Below, one piece after another: positions 43,701 to 53,600 of a DNA stretch of 64,000 bases. The stretch is from Lanius collurio (Eukaryota > Chordata > Aves > Passeriformes > Laniidae). Made by a program: the position numbers and the translations under genes. The stretch spans positions 20,347,624 through 20,411,623 of the forward strand of contig JACBWW010000004.1 in assembly GCA_020086605.1 (NCBI GenBank), read 5' to 3'. The notes under the pieces are model-generated. The model did not search any database, was not told the origin of the DNA, and was given only the letters and a program-made list of their open reading frames with translations. Positions within the stretch are counted from its first letter, which is position 1. The number at the start of each line of letters is the position of its first letter.

Positions 43701-46460
43701 GCCACATTGCTACAAAAGCATAGAACAAGGTTGCAAATAGAATAACATTTAAAATAGCAGTTTACAGACATTAAGAAAACTGCACTGTAATAGAAACACA
43801 CATCCAGGCTATGCCTGTGAAAACCTAAAAACCATTTTGTCTTCACTGATAATCAGATAGGAAGGGAGAAACCTTCCATCTGTACAAATTAACTGCAGTG
43901 TGCAAACAGTATCAGTTTTCAAGAAGACAACCCTTTACACACCAAAGCTGCTCTGCCATATATCATGTTAAACAACAGCATTATAAAGCCAACAAAAAAT
44001 AAAGTCTTTAAATCCTAAACAGTAGACAAATAAGCCACACAGTAAAACTTCTTTATTTAAAAACTCTTATATTTTGCTGTGTTTTTCCATCCTGGCTCTG
44101 CTTAGTATAACTATTTTCCAAATGTGCATGTTGGGTCCTGTTTAATGTACAAGAATGAGCTGGAAACTGAAGTTTGTGAAATCATATGTTGCAACAAAGG
44201 CTCAAGGATTAATCCTCAAGGATTAAAATATTGTTGCATGTAAGGAAAGCTATTTTTTTTTATTTTCGAAAGAGTTCAAGATAGAATAATGAAGACAACA
44301 CCTCACTTATAAATAAAATGTTGCATTTACCTGTCTTTAATGTTGGTCAGGTGTCCCCTCCAGTTCCCTCCTGGTATACTAATATGTACAGAGGGAAAGA
44401 TAAATAAAAACATTAGATTCTTATTTAACAATATCTGAATTATCTGGCAGAATAATTATATTTTGGCCAACATTTAAAAATAAAAAACTAAATAATCATC
44501 TACCCTGCACAGGAACTATACAAAGATCCACATTAATTTAATAATACCTGGAAATATTTAAAGAACCAGCATTTAACAGCATGCAAGGAACTAACACCAT
44601 CAACCTTCACAGTTTAGGTTTTCCCCAAATTTTAAGAACCACACAAACAATCGGGATGCACTGACAACTTCTAAGTTACTACCCTACACATTCAGAAACC
44701 ATTCCAATAACGGTAGTGCATTCCCACTGCTACATTTTCCATCCAGGAAGACTAACTTGTAAAATGGCTCTGTAGCTCACATAAATCAAAGCCAACAGTT
44801 TAAAAAAAAAAATAAATCACAGATGGGCTTACATACAAGCTCATGACAAATACAGAATAGGCTCAGGCAAACCCCATTGTGTGTGCACAGTGTAACAAGT
44901 TGTAATTTGCGGAGTCTGACAAACATTTCTCATGACAACAAACTGTGTGAGCTGCTAAATACTGTGCTAAAAAAAAAAAGCCTCCTATAAAGATTGTATA
45001 TAGAATACTAGGAGATGAACAAAGTCAATACATTTAATCTTCACTTTACCTAGTGGAATTTGCTGCCTCTTTCCTTTAAAGAAAGAAACTATCTAACTTT
45101 CAACTAGCTTACTACTTCTACACTCCAATAAATTACAGGAAAAGCTCTTGTACACCTGTCAATATTCCTCATGTACCACCCCAGAAAGAGATGAAGTCAG
45201 CAATTTTGAATTGCCATGACCCACCACAATTTCCTAATTTTTGTACCAAGGATTAATATTTAACAGGCAAAAGAAAGGATGGTATCAGTAAAAATTTTAA
45301 ACTTTCACAATAATTTGGGAGCAAAAATGCACAAGTCTCTTGTGGAGAAGCAAAAATCAAAATGAGACCTTGAGAGGTCTCAGAGTTTATCTGTGGGAAA
45401 ATCTGAATCCCTCCTCCTCATAAACTGCACCTTGCTATTGAAACATTATTTACCTTTCAAACCATAGCTTTATACTCCGCATAAATGTTTTGTGAGGGTA
45501 TATCTGGTTCTCTCTCAAATATAAGAGGATACCAAAGAGCTCTTTTTGTAACTCAGCATCTTCCATACCCCTGCTGAAGTCAAAAAATGATTGCAGGGCA
45601 TCCAAGGTTGGGACCACATCTTTAGCCAACATTTCATCATATAGTTCAAAGGCGAGCTTCATTTCTCGGTGACGGCTGGCTGCTTTGATACAAGATTCAT
45701 AGCATGCCCGTGAGGGAATCATAATCTTTTTTATTTCTTCCAAAAGAGTCAAGGCCATTCTCCAGTGATCTGAGTTGCTCAGCCCTTTGACTAGAAGGTT
45801 GTAAGCCCCACTTTCTAAAATCTTGAATCTGACTTTCATTATATCATACACATCACGGATTTCTGAAACCTGTCCGTGCTGGACACACAGTGTCAGGTAT
45901 TTGACCAACACATTATATGCAATGTCACCATTACGCTTTGCCAGGTAGGTCAGCAAGGACTTGGCCACATCAATGGGGCTGCTGCACCTGATCATACTGT
46001 TCAGCATCACCTCTTCAAATACTTCAGGTGACTGGAAATCTTCCCGTAGTTTGTTCCATTCCTCAGCCTGCAAAGGTTTTTCTGGAGGTTGTACATTGCT
46101 AAACTTATGCCTTGACTGAACACGACTCACTGACCACTTCTTTGCACTTCTTCCTCCAAGAGAAGAAGAAGAGTGAAATGTCCCTTCAGGTATTTCTTTA
46201 GTCTCCACATCCCATCCTTTTCCTTCTTTGCAATCAATGTCAAACCTTTTCTTGGTAGGTAAGATATCAGTTTCTTTGGGGTCCACTGGTAATGCAGTGC
46301 TGGAAGATGTCATAAAACTGAAATAGTTAATTTTTTCCCTACTGGGGATGCTGAAAGAAGCAGCAAACAGTTGTTGGCATCTTGAAACAGGCCAGAATAT
46401 GTGACATTTCCATAGCAAAGCCTGAAAACCCTGTAGACTAGTTTGAGAAAAGAGTGCCAT
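7081..46460 (-). CDS. PRORP: Mitochondrial ribonuclease P catalytic subunit (PRORP / MRPP3), full coding span
   Basis: Coding exons in transcript order are 46460-45454, 44378-44331, 41000-40868, 29918-29811, 9870-9722, 9107-8912 and 7212-7081. They join in frame to 590 codons plus TGA, close to the mammalian length. The product cleaves 5' leaders from mitochondrial tRNA precursors in the matrix; in animals it works with TRMT10C and HSD17B10 (family knowledge). The N-terminus is basic, hydrophobic and poor in acidic residues, fitting a mitochondrial presequence. A PPR-like helical region occupies about residues 160-325. The zinc site is C355-x-x-C358 with H564 and C585. The NYN metallonuclease carries D416 (in DVVIDGLN), D485-D486 (in SEDD) and D506 (in VTRD), all present, so the enzyme should be active. 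The ATG at 46460 (G at -3, G at +4) is used; the preceding in-frame codon is GTG. PRORP shares a promoter with PPP2R3C. Confidence 0.97.
7213..8911 (-). other. PRORP intron 6
   Basis: A 1.7-kb intron between a GTGAGT donor and the CCCAACAG acceptor. I see no repeat family or RNA gene in it. Confidence 0.8.
8912..9107 (-). CDS. PRORP: PRORP coding exon 6 (nuclease core)
   Basis: A 196-base exon encoding [12 protein letters not shown]..., [15 protein letters not shown] and RKWQRGHQ. It contributes three of the four catalytic aspartates (485, 486, 506). Ile482 is split across the upstream junction (AT/C). The acceptor, TTTTCCATTTGTTCTGTGAAG, has a purine-containing end and looks weak. The donor is GTGAGT. 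Confidence 0.96.
9108..9721 (-). other. PRORP intron 5
   Basis: A 614-base intron with a GTAAGT donor. Nothing else is recognised inside it. Confidence 0.85.
9722..9870 (-). CDS. PRORP: PRORP coding exon 5
   Basis: A 149-base exon encoding [30 protein letters not shown] and ...KADFFFAEN. This is the NYN-domain strand and helix segment between the first aspartate and the SEDD pair. The acceptor is TTTGTTTTTTGCAG and the donor GTAAGT. Confidence 0.96.
10205..10342. other. CpG-rich patch inside PRORP intron 4
   Basis: Around 13 CpG dinucleotides fall within about 140 bases, against a nearly CpG-free background on both sides. It is too short to meet the usual CpG-island length. It could be a decayed promoter or enhancer, or a fragment of a GC-rich repeat. 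It lies 330 bases from exon 5, upstream of it in transcript direction. Confidence 0.5.
10606..11112 (+). other. Unassigned antisense open reading frame, probably not coding
   Basis: An ATG-started frame of 168 codons on the strand opposite PRORP (the open frame extends back to 10423). The predicted peptide is rich in Phe, Leu, Ser and Pro, which is what pyrimidine-rich DNA gives in this frame. I recognise no domain; one stretch could be read as membrane-spanning. It is listed because it is the longest unexplained frame outside repeats and CpG islands and lies next to the CpG-rich patch. Most likely a chance frame. Confidence 0.15.
13140..13668 (+). mobile_element. CR1 LINE, 5'-truncated copy
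   Basis: The left part encodes remnants of the end of the CR1 ORF2 ([20 protein letters not shown] matches the CR1 C-terminal region). The right part is the 3' UTR with '...TGTAAGTCCCTTCCAACTGAGG' and the terminal 'ATTCTGTGATTCTATTC' tail. The reading frame is broken, so the copy is inactive. It is inserted in the plus direction, antisense to PRORP. Confidence 0.9.
19740..19790. repeat. (TCAA)n microsatellite
   Basis: About twelve copies of a four-base unit, with one interruption near the start (CAGTCAATC). Likely length-polymorphic. It is intronic, in PRORP intron 4. Confidence 0.95.
29811..29918 (-). CDS. PRORP: PRORP coding exon 4 (first catalytic Asp)
   Basis: Exactly 36 codons, phase 0 at both ends: [15 protein letters not shown], then DVVIDGLNV, ending ...KRMQCEN. 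Asp416 in DVVIDGLN is the first metal-binding aspartate of the NYN domain. Because the exon is symmetric, skipping it would keep the frame but remove the active site. The donor is GTAAGT. The acceptor pyrimidine tract is a TTTA microsatellite. Confidence 0.96.
29919..29940 (-). repeat. (TTTA)n microsatellite forming a splice acceptor tract
   Basis: On the PRORP strand the bases just before exon 4 read TTTATTTATTTATTTATTTC followed by AG. The repeat therefore occupies the position of the polypyrimidine tract and abuts the invariant AG. Confidence 0.85.
32811..33396 (+). mobile_element. Solo LTR of an avian endogenous retrovirus (ERVL-like)
   Basis: The element begins TGTACTGGGTCTGGCTGAGC and ends near ...CAATTCACTACA, so it has the TG...CA ends of an LTR. 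The internal order (a GAGTTAAT motif, GGGAGGGGACA, CAGCTGAC, GGGATATCCCATCCATATGA, GGAAGTAGAGAATAAATATT) matches a widespread avian LTR family I recognise. Two AATAAA hexamers (33211-33216 and 33263-33268) lie near its 3' part, as in LTR polyadenylation regions. Flanking bases AGGAG and AAGAG could be a diverged 5-bp target duplication. No gag, pol or env sequence adjoins it, so this is a solo LTR left by recombination. It lies antisense to PRORP. Confidence 0.85.
33670..33745 (-). mobile_element. Short CR1 LINE 3' remnant
   Basis: 'ACAGAATCACAGAATATGC' followed by 'TGAGCTGGAAGG' and '...CTTGGCCCTGCACAGGACCATCCCCAAGAGCC' is the antisense of a CR1 3' end. Only about 75 bases are recognisable, with an internal deletion relative to the usual element. 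Confidence 0.75.
36110..36660. other. GC-richer, CpG-bearing block in PRORP intron 3
   Basis: Base composition shifts upward here compared with the surrounding AT-rich intron, with scattered CpGs and stop-poor frames on both strands. No family or gene is recognised. It contains the perfect 45-bp duplication at 36361-36450. Confidence 0.45.
36361..36450. repeat. Perfect 2 x 45-bp tandem duplication
   Basis: The 45 bases from 36361 are repeated without a mismatch at 36406-36450; each copy begins TGTAGAGGAGGTAAATGG and ends GGGGCACGTA. The absence of any difference between copies implies a very recent event. As 45 is a multiple of 3, open frames run through it and give a 15-residue repeat on either strand. 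Confidence 0.97.
39225..40325 (-). mobile_element. CR1 LINE, 5'-truncated, with reverse-transcriptase remnant
   Basis: Read on the minus strand, it encodes the C-terminal half of CR1 ORF2: [52 protein letters not shown] and [20 protein letters not shown]. It then continues into the 3' UTR, ending at GGTTTTTTCCAACCTTAATGATG near 39225. The usual catalytic FADDT box reads FTDNT here, and the segment after PVT is frame-shifted relative to the family. The copy is therefore dead. It has the same orientation as PRORP. Confidence 0.93.
40868..41000 (-). CDS. PRORP: PRORP coding exon 3 (zinc-binding CxxC)
   Basis: A 133-base exon encoding [34 protein letters not shown] and ...KTSPQ. Cys355 and Cys358 begin the zinc-binding linker between the PPR and nuclease domains. 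Ser352 is completed across the AG/T junction. The acceptor is CACTGTTATTGCAG and the donor GTAGGT. Confidence 0.96.
41001..44330 (-). other. PRORP intron 2
   Basis: A 3.3-kb intron with a GTAAAT donor. I recognise no repeat family or other gene in it. A 12-base direct repeat (CTCAAGGATTAA) occurs at 44201 and 44215. Confidence 0.75.
44331..44378 (-). CDS. PRORP: PRORP coding exon 2 (48-base micro-exon)
   Basis: A short exon encoding [15 protein letters not shown] with split serines on both sides (AG/T and AG/T). It links the PPR region to the CxxC zinc motif and corresponds to the conserved P-G-x-x-W-x-G segment of the family. The acceptor is TGTACATATTAG and the donor GTAAAT. It is too short to be found as an open frame and was located by its flanking splice sites and phase. 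Confidence 0.92.
44379..45453 (-). other. PRORP intron 1 (between coding exons 1 and 2)
   Basis: A 1.1-kb AT-rich intron starting GTAAAT. Nothing further is recognised in it. Confidence 0.85.
45454..46460 (-). CDS. PRORP: PRORP coding exon 1 (presequence and PPR region)
   Basis: One large exon of 335 codons plus two bases. It starts [18 protein letters not shown], a plausible mitochondrial presequence, and runs through a poorly conserved linker into helical PPR-like repeats ([62 protein letters not shown]). It ends at ...IKLWFE with a GTAAAT donor. It is preceded by a likely acceptor (CCTCATCAG) whose exon would begin at 46488, leaving 28 bases before the ATG. Confidence 0.96.
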
Positions 46461-46488
46461 CACAAAACTATCTATTAGCTCACTGTAT

Positions 46489-47353
46489 CTGATGAGGTTA
46501 TAAAATGAAAAATACAGTTTGCATGGGCATGTTTATTAATAAAAGCCCAAGGGCTGTCAAGCTGTATAAGCTTCTGTTTCAAAATGTTTGTTCTTTGAGT
46601 CCTTTTGGTCTCTTATGGACACAAAAAATGGTGAAATCTTTTCTCACAAAAATAAATCTCTTAGACTGTGAGGACAATCATCCAAAATGAGAGTATCTTT
46701 CTTTCTAGAGAAGATCTTTTGCATATTATGATTCCTGTTTGTTGGTTACAGCAACGATGAGTACTGTCTTTGTTGTATGCAGAAAGGCAACGCTGACACA
46801 GCTACGCAAAGGCAAAGGGTTTTTCTTCCTGCCTTTGTCCAAGTCAAGTCAGGAGATTTCCTAAAAATAAAAACAACACCACGACATCATGACCTGCTCC
46901 GTGGTTTCCTGTGATATTTACATATGCATGCTAGCAAACACGAAATTCAAGGTTATTCGATGATTTGAGGTGAGGAATCCCAATCCTGATCCTTCAGGCA
47001 GCCCGAGGACGGGGTTCCTACATTGCTTCCCTCACATTTTTCACCTGGTGACAAACTTCTAACTTGTTTCCCCAATCTCAAATCCGTGGTATCGCCGCTG
47101 CAGAGGAGGAGCAACATTGTGGGCGGTAATTACACTGAAATCCCAAGTACATGTTAGGTTATCCAGGTAAATACCGGGAGATCCGCAGGCGGGTCCGCCT
47201 CACGGGGAGACGCCGCATGGCCCCACATTCCTCACTCGGTGCCCCGCGGGCCCGGTCCAGCCGTACGGCAGAACTCCCAGCCTTTGGCAAAGCCGCTCCC
47301 GCTCCCCCCTTCTCCCTCATGCCCTGTCCCTCATCCCTCCGGAAGAAGCCCAC
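46489..47353 (-). other. PRORP 5' intron, upstream of the main coding exon
   Basis: Inferred intron between a CAG/GTGGGC donor at 47353 and the CCTCATCAG acceptor ending at 46489. Its distal part (from about 47160) lies in the CpG island; the rest has no recognisable content. Both splice sites are predictions from sequence. Confidence 0.55.
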
Positions 47354-47376
47354 CTGACCGTGCGCGCGGCGGCCAT

Positions 47377-47633
47377 GCGCGGCAGGCGCGCGCCCCACAC
47401 CAGGGCAGGCCGGCTTCCCATTGGCCCGGAAGCGCGTGGCGAGTCCGCGCCCGCGCGTGGAGCCAATCGCGTCTCACCGGGCGGGGCGACACGTGGTCCG
47501 CGCGCCCTGTTAGAGGGGACGGGGTTGCTCCGCCATGTTGGGTGAGGGCAGGAAGTGTCGACGGGCGGAGGCGCGTCGCGCAGGGCAGCGCGCATGCGCG
47601 GGGAGGCGGCCGGCGGCGTGCGCGTGCGGCGCT
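47377..47633. promoter_or_regulatory. Bidirectional PRORP-PPP2R3C promoter
   Basis: Only about 260 bases separate the PPP2R3C ATG from the candidate PRORP 5' exon. Visible sites include ATTGG at 47420-47424 (CCAAT on the minus strand), an ETS/GABP-type CCGGAAG at about 47426, CCAAT at 47463, a GC box GGGCGGGGC near 47479, a CACGTG E-box near 47491, a YY1-like GCCATGTTGG near 47532, AGGAAGTG near 47550 and a palindromic NRF1 core GCGCATGCGC at 47590-47599. No TATA box is seen. NRF1 and GABP commonly drive nuclear genes for mitochondrial proteins, which fits PRORP. Confidence 0.75.
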
Positions 47634-47682
47634 ATGGACTGGGAGCGGAGGCTGCGGGCCCGCCTGGCCGCGCGCCGCGCGC
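47634..47682 (+). CDS. PPP2R3C: PPP2R3C coding exon 1
   Basis: Sixteen codons plus one base: MDWERRLRARLAARRA, then a GTGAGT donor. MDW and the LRxRLA pattern match the family. The other positions are Arg/Ala-rich, as expected from the extreme GC content, and the N-terminus is a few residues shorter than the mammalian one as I recall it. Confidence 0.93.
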
Positions 47683-50600
47683 GTGAGTGCCCCGGGATCA
47701 GGAGCGGGCGGGGGAAGCGCCCCGGGGCGCCCACAGCCACCGGCGGGCCGGGGACAGGGCCGGCGGGGCGAGCGCCGGCCTCTCCGATGCTGCCGTAGTT
47801 CGCCGTGTCCGGGCTGCCGCAGGGGCCGGGCGGGTCCCACCGTCGCCCTCCTCCCAAACAAAGTCCCGTCTCTCGGGGGTCGGTGAGAGGGAGCGGTGAG
47901 GAGCTGTGAGGGCTGCGCTGCCCAGCACCGGCCCCAGCGGCGGCCTCGGCCGGGAGCGGTTTGCTGGCGGTGAGCGCGCCCGGAGCTGGCGCAGGTGCGC
48001 AGCGGCATCCCCGGCCCGGCGCGGAGAGGCGACGTGAGGCTGCTCTCGCCCCTCGCAGCGTCCCGAACAGTGCTGCCACTGGGGCAGGAGCGCTGCTGCT
48101 CTGCCAGGCGTCCCCATGGAGCTGGTACCGCTGCGTACCTTGCTGTAAATCGGGTGTGTGCAGTCATTGAAAGAGGTGCTGGGTGCATACTCAAAATACT
48201 TACGTGACGTATTCTTGTGTAATTTATGTGATTGGTCTGTGGTCCACTCATTTCCACATAATGTTTGTGTTACTAAACAGCACAACCGGATAAACCTAAC
48301 TATTGACTGTATTTTTCAAGCCCCTCGTTGCGTTAGAACTCTGTTTCGAGTACAATGTGAACATTCTTTTCTGTGTCAATCAGCCAAAAAGAGTGAAAAA
48401 GAGCTAAAGGAGGAAGAAATGGAATTGTTCACAAAATATTACATGGAATGGAAAGGAGGGAAAAAAAGTGACAGTATATCATATGCAAACATACCACGAT
48501 TTTACTACAGGGTAAGTGAAGTATCCTGATAAACTTTTAACAAGAGGCTGTTCTGTGTTGTAAGTAAAGTTGTGATCACTTACAAGGACTCTGCAGCTTC
48601 AGAAGCTAAAGTAGATTGAAATCTGGGTGATGTGGATCGGTTAGTCTAATTTTTTGTTTTGTACAATTGTGAATTTCAGTAGTTTTAAGTAATTACTGAG
48701 AATCTTATCAAAGGCAGTGAAATGGTTTGCTAATCAGGCGGATTGGTAAAGATAGGAAGTTCTCTTTCAGAGGCACTTAATGTTCTAACTAAATTTTGAA
48801 GTCACAGTGTTACACATAGCTATTTTCTAGTTCCTATTTAGACACAATGGGATGCTGCCTCATGAAAATGGTGGGTCATTGATTTTGCAGACTAAAGATA
48901 AATCTGTTCCTTGCATCATCCAGTAGAAATTCTTGGTCCAGCAACCTAATTGTGGGATGAATCAGATTGGGATGGGAGCACACATTGACATCTTGGTATT
49001 GCTGGTACTCATCAACTTGACCACTCAGCTTTTGTCAAACCTCTCATGGTTATATATTTCTTAGGATCTCATGTTTCTGCCAATTAAGTTCTGGAGTACC
49101 TATGTTTCAGTCGATTGATACATGTGCAACTCTTCAAATTCTGGTGGTGCTGTACAGTTTGGCATGTAAATATTGGCAGAATTTTTGCACTAGGTGATCT
49201 TTCATCTTATTTGTTGGCCAAAACAAGTCTAGTAGACATTCACATTTTTGAGAGTCAGGCCTACCACAAAATACAATGTGCTGCTCTCTCCAGAGCATGG
49301 GAAAGTGCTCACTGAATGGGTACCTCAGGTATGAGGTACTTAGAGCGTCTCTCATGTTAAAGATGTCGTGCTTTAAATAAATACTCATTATTGAAATGGT
49401 TTGAGACAGTTATATCCCTTGTAGCAGAAGCAACTCTGGTAGACTGGCTATTTTCTGTCATGTAAGCAGCTTAAATGAGAGCACATGACTCAAGACTACC
49501 TAGGACTACTTGCTGTATGTGTAGTTTTTGAGTGCTACCACTGCAGAAAATTAAAATGCCACTATGTTTCCAGCTGCCAGCTGAAGATGAAGTCTTGCTT
49601 CAGAAATTAAGAGAAGAATCTAGAGCTGTCTTTCTGCAAAGAAAAAGTAGAGAACTGTTGGATAATGAAGAGCTGCAGGTAGGAAATTATTTTCTGTATA
49701 TTTTGTAATGGCTTCTGAATGGATTTAGATTATCCCCTGTCAGAATTTGATTATCTCCTGTCTGCCCACAGAATCTTGTGGTAAGATGCTTTGTATTTGG
49801 GCAGGCAGTAGTAGGTAAAGCTGAAATGCTGTGTAGCCTTGGGCTGGTAATGCCAGTGTGAAGCTTCCCCATTATGATGTATATGAGGACTAAATTGATG
49901 GCTTCTGGTTTTCAGCATGTTGCAGTGATTTCTCTGGTGGGCCCAGACAACAAAATAGGTTCTGTTTATGTATCACTGAGAGACACTCCAAAGATGGTTG
50001 ATTTTATTGCACTGCAAAGACAGAAGGCGGGTGACCCTAGAAATCCTAGTGAGGGAGAGTGTGCGTGTGTTTAACAGCATTTAAGGCGGTGGAAGTAGCT
50101 CATACTCACTTTTCTGGCTAAACTGACTATATGTACTGATTAACTGAGAGAACCTTGCATCAAGCCCACATTTTTGCTGAGTTTCTTAAAACACTGTATC
50201 TTAAGTACATTGACATCTCTAAAGAGATATGTTTTTAACCAAATATGCCTTTTAAGAATCTATGGTTTCTACTGGACAAACATCAGACATCACCAATGGT
50301 TGGGGAAGAAGCAATGATCAATTATGAGAACTTCTTGAAAGTTGGTGAAAAAGCTGGACCAAAATGCAAGTAAGACTTTCTTCTCTTGTATATGCTCATT
50401 TTCACTAAATCTAAGTGCTGCTGTAACTTTCAGTTGCTAAAATAGGAACAGTTTAATGGTGAGAGGAAATCATATCCATGTAGTTAGTGATGAACTGGTT
50501 GCTTTACATCCTTGCAAAGGTGTACTCTCTACCTCTGAGGTGACTTTTAATGGAGATGCGTAAAAGAATGGTAGTGCATCCTTTTGAAGAAAAAATTTTT

Positions 50601-53600
50601 ATCAGCTTTAGCATTTTTATGATGTTAGTGGTCAGCAAACAGCACATTATATATTTGAACTGGAAATCGTGTTTCCAGTGATACTGCCCAGCCTTCCCTA
50701 ATATTTGATGCAGAATTTTCTACCAGATGTTCTGTGCACACCATGCAGTGAATGGTCCTTCTTTGTAATCCTGTTGGAGATGGCTGTTGTGCACACGGCT
50801 TTGTGATTGAGTTTTGGGCAGAACCAGATTATTTGTCAGTACTGGCAGTTTCTTTTATGAGCACATTGTTGTAGAAGACTGGAAGCTACCAAACATACTG
50901 TACTAAAGGGAAATTAAATTGAATAAAAGCTCTCAAAAGTTTTACATCAATTAAGAGTCTCATGAGCAGAAAAAGTAGCTGCTTTTTATTGAGTTTACTG
51001 TTGTTAATTGGTAGGATCCCACTTGATGAGTGTGATGTAGCATATTAATGTGTGTTAAAACATTATTTTACAGGATCTGTAAATTTCAGATACTGTAACT
51101 GGATCTGTCAGTGCAGTGTAATCAGATGCACAGAAGTAGCTTTGTGTTTGTTTTACAGACAATTCTTTACAGCGAAGATCTTTGCTAAATTACTCCATAA
51201 TGATCCTTATGGGAGAATATCTATCATGCAGTTTTTCAATTATGTCATGCGAAAAGGTTAGTGGATGCTTCTTCTGCTTAGAGAGAAGTTGTTTGATTTT
51301 AAAGCTATTTTCAGCTTTATTAGCTATTTGATGTTCCCTTGAACAGCAGTGAGATCTGCCCTTAACTGCAAATACTGTTTTTCTTGAAGCTTGGGATTTT
51401 TTTTCTAGTTACTAAAAGGTGAGAGTCCACCATACCTCTAAAATCCACCTCCCTGGCCACAGTTATCCTTGATCTGTTTGTTATGTATTTTGTCAGTCTG
51501 ATTTCCTTTATTCAGGTAATGTGAAGTGTAAAACAATAAAGTTCCATGGCAGACGTGATCTTAACCACTATGATCAGGCAGATAGCTGTTGTTTGCTGTT
51601 TGTTTTTATACAGAGTGGTGTTGTCTATGTTTTCTAACTGATTGTCAAATATGTGAGTACGTTTCTGTGCTTGTAGCCTTACCATATTTTCAGCTATTTT
51701 TTATTATAAATATCCACTGGGGCTGAAAAATGCCTTTTTTTTTTTTAATCCGTATTATACGTTGTTTAAAACACTAGGCTGGCTAGCAGAAAGGAAGATT
51801 GTCTTATTATCTTTTGCCCTGGCTACTGTGTTCTTATATCTGCTAAGGCCTTCAGTAGAGGAGAACAGCACCTTTCTCTGAGCAGCTCAGACTGCTTAAC
51901 TTAAAACCTTTTGGTGCAAGGGATGAGAAATGTGTTGAGCAGGAAGTGTGATATGCAGGTGTGGACAATATGCAAGAAATTAGTCACAGACCCATTTCCA
52001 ACAAGGAACCCACAAAATGCAGGATAGGAGACTTTTGGCAAAGTCTTTTAAAATTGTATGCATTTCAAAAAAGCTCAACCAGATGGACACAAACAGAGGT
52101 TCTTCCAGAGCTCTATTTCACCCAGAAGTTTTAAGTCTTGTGTAATTAGGATGATGCCTTTTTTCTAAGCAAACAAATAATAATAATAAAAAAAGCTGCC
52201 ACCACCAAATCATTTCATGTGTGATGCATTTACCTTTAAACATAAGCCAACAAAGAAACAGCCTCACTGTAAAACCTCTGCCATCTGAGTGACGCTTAGC
52301 CCACCATGAGAAACACTTACCTTAAAGAGTGAATATTTTGAAGGACAGCTCATATTGTATAAGAGGAACTTTTGAACTGTTTCTTCATAAAGTGGGAGTT
52401 AAATTTAATGTTGAGTATGTGAATAATAGTTTTTATGCCTAATCTATACTCCATCACTGTTACAGTGCTTTAACAATGGCCTCAAGCACATTGTTCTGTA
52501 GATTGTCCAATTACTGTGCTTGATCATTACAAAAATAGACATTTGTTCAATTCTAATTCTCCTCTTGTAGCTCAGAAGTGAGGGCAGGATCTTTGGCTGT
52601 AGCTGCAGTGACTAATGCTATACAAGGGTTTGTAACAATCTATATGTATATGAAATTGTCCAGCTGTTAAATGCAGTGAAAATGCACTGCTATGCATTTC
52701 TAAGTCAGTGAGAGAGAACAAATCCATATGATTCCATATAGCCAACTGTGTGTGCTTGCAGCCTGGAAAGCCTGGGCTGCATCAAAAGAAGCGTGGACAG
52801 CAGGTCAAGGGAGATGGTTCTCCCCCTCTGCTCTGACACTTGTAAGACTCCACCTGGAGTCAGCACAGGAAAGATGTGAGCCTCCCCTATGACCACAGGC
52901 TGAGAGAGTTGGAGTTGTCCAGCCTGGAGAAGAGAAGGCTGTGGGGGAGCCCTCATTGTGCACTTTCAGTACTTAAAGGGAGCATATAAATGGAGGGAGA
53001 GCGACTTTTTCACAGGCATATAGTGACAGGACAAAGGGGCAAAATGTTTTATTTTAAAGCAGAGATATTTAGAGCAGATGCTAGGAAGAAATACTCCGAG
53101 AGTGGTGAGGCACTGGAACAGGTTGTCCAGAGAGATTGTGGATGCACCATCCCTAGAAGTGTTCCAAGGCCAGGTTGGATGGGGCTTTGAGCAATCTGAT
53201 CTAGGGGGTGGCATCCCTGCCTATGGTGAGGGGGGGTTGGAACTAGGTGATCTTTAAGGTTGCTTGTAGTCCTAGTCATTCTATGATTCTGTGATACACC
53301 AAATAAAATGTGTCTGCTCAGCCATTTTTCACATCTGGTTATTACAAGGCACTCTTGGCAACAGTGCATGTTTATATTGCAAATAGTATTTATTTATAAA
53401 GTGTATATTTATAGTATATTGCCAGTGACTCTTACAAATTTAGAGACTGAAACAGTGTTTCTAAGCAGTATATGACATGGCTTTGCTTAAAGCTCAGAAA
53501 AAATGGGAAGAGGCACTTAAAATCCAGCTGTGCCTTGCGGGCTCAAGAATAACTTCAAATTTTGGCAAGAAATAAAAAGCCCCATAGGTTTCTTGCATTG

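Larger units (their letters stand above)
47160..48070. promoter_or_regulatory. CpG island at the PRORP / PPP2R3C divergent start
   Basis: A dense block of CpG and G+C that covers the presumed first exon of PRORP, the divergent promoter, exon 1 of PPP2R3C and the beginning of its first intron. Several long open frames on both strands here are composition artefacts. Confidence 0.9.
47683..51158 (+). other. PPP2R3C introns 1-4 (interspersed with exons 2-4)
   Basis: Introns of 701, 1062, 578 and 789 bases. The first begins inside the CpG island. I recognise no repeat family or RNA gene in any of them. Confidence 0.75.

Noticed and set aside
46461..46463. A start one codon upstream of the PRORP ATG.
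   Set aside because: The codon is GTG, not ATG. The ATG at 46460 has good context and aligns with the family's start.
47331..48257. A 308-codon minus-strand frame and several overlapping frames at the second CpG island.
   Set aside because: They have the same composition artefact; they run across both promoters and PPP2R3C exon 1 and show no domain.
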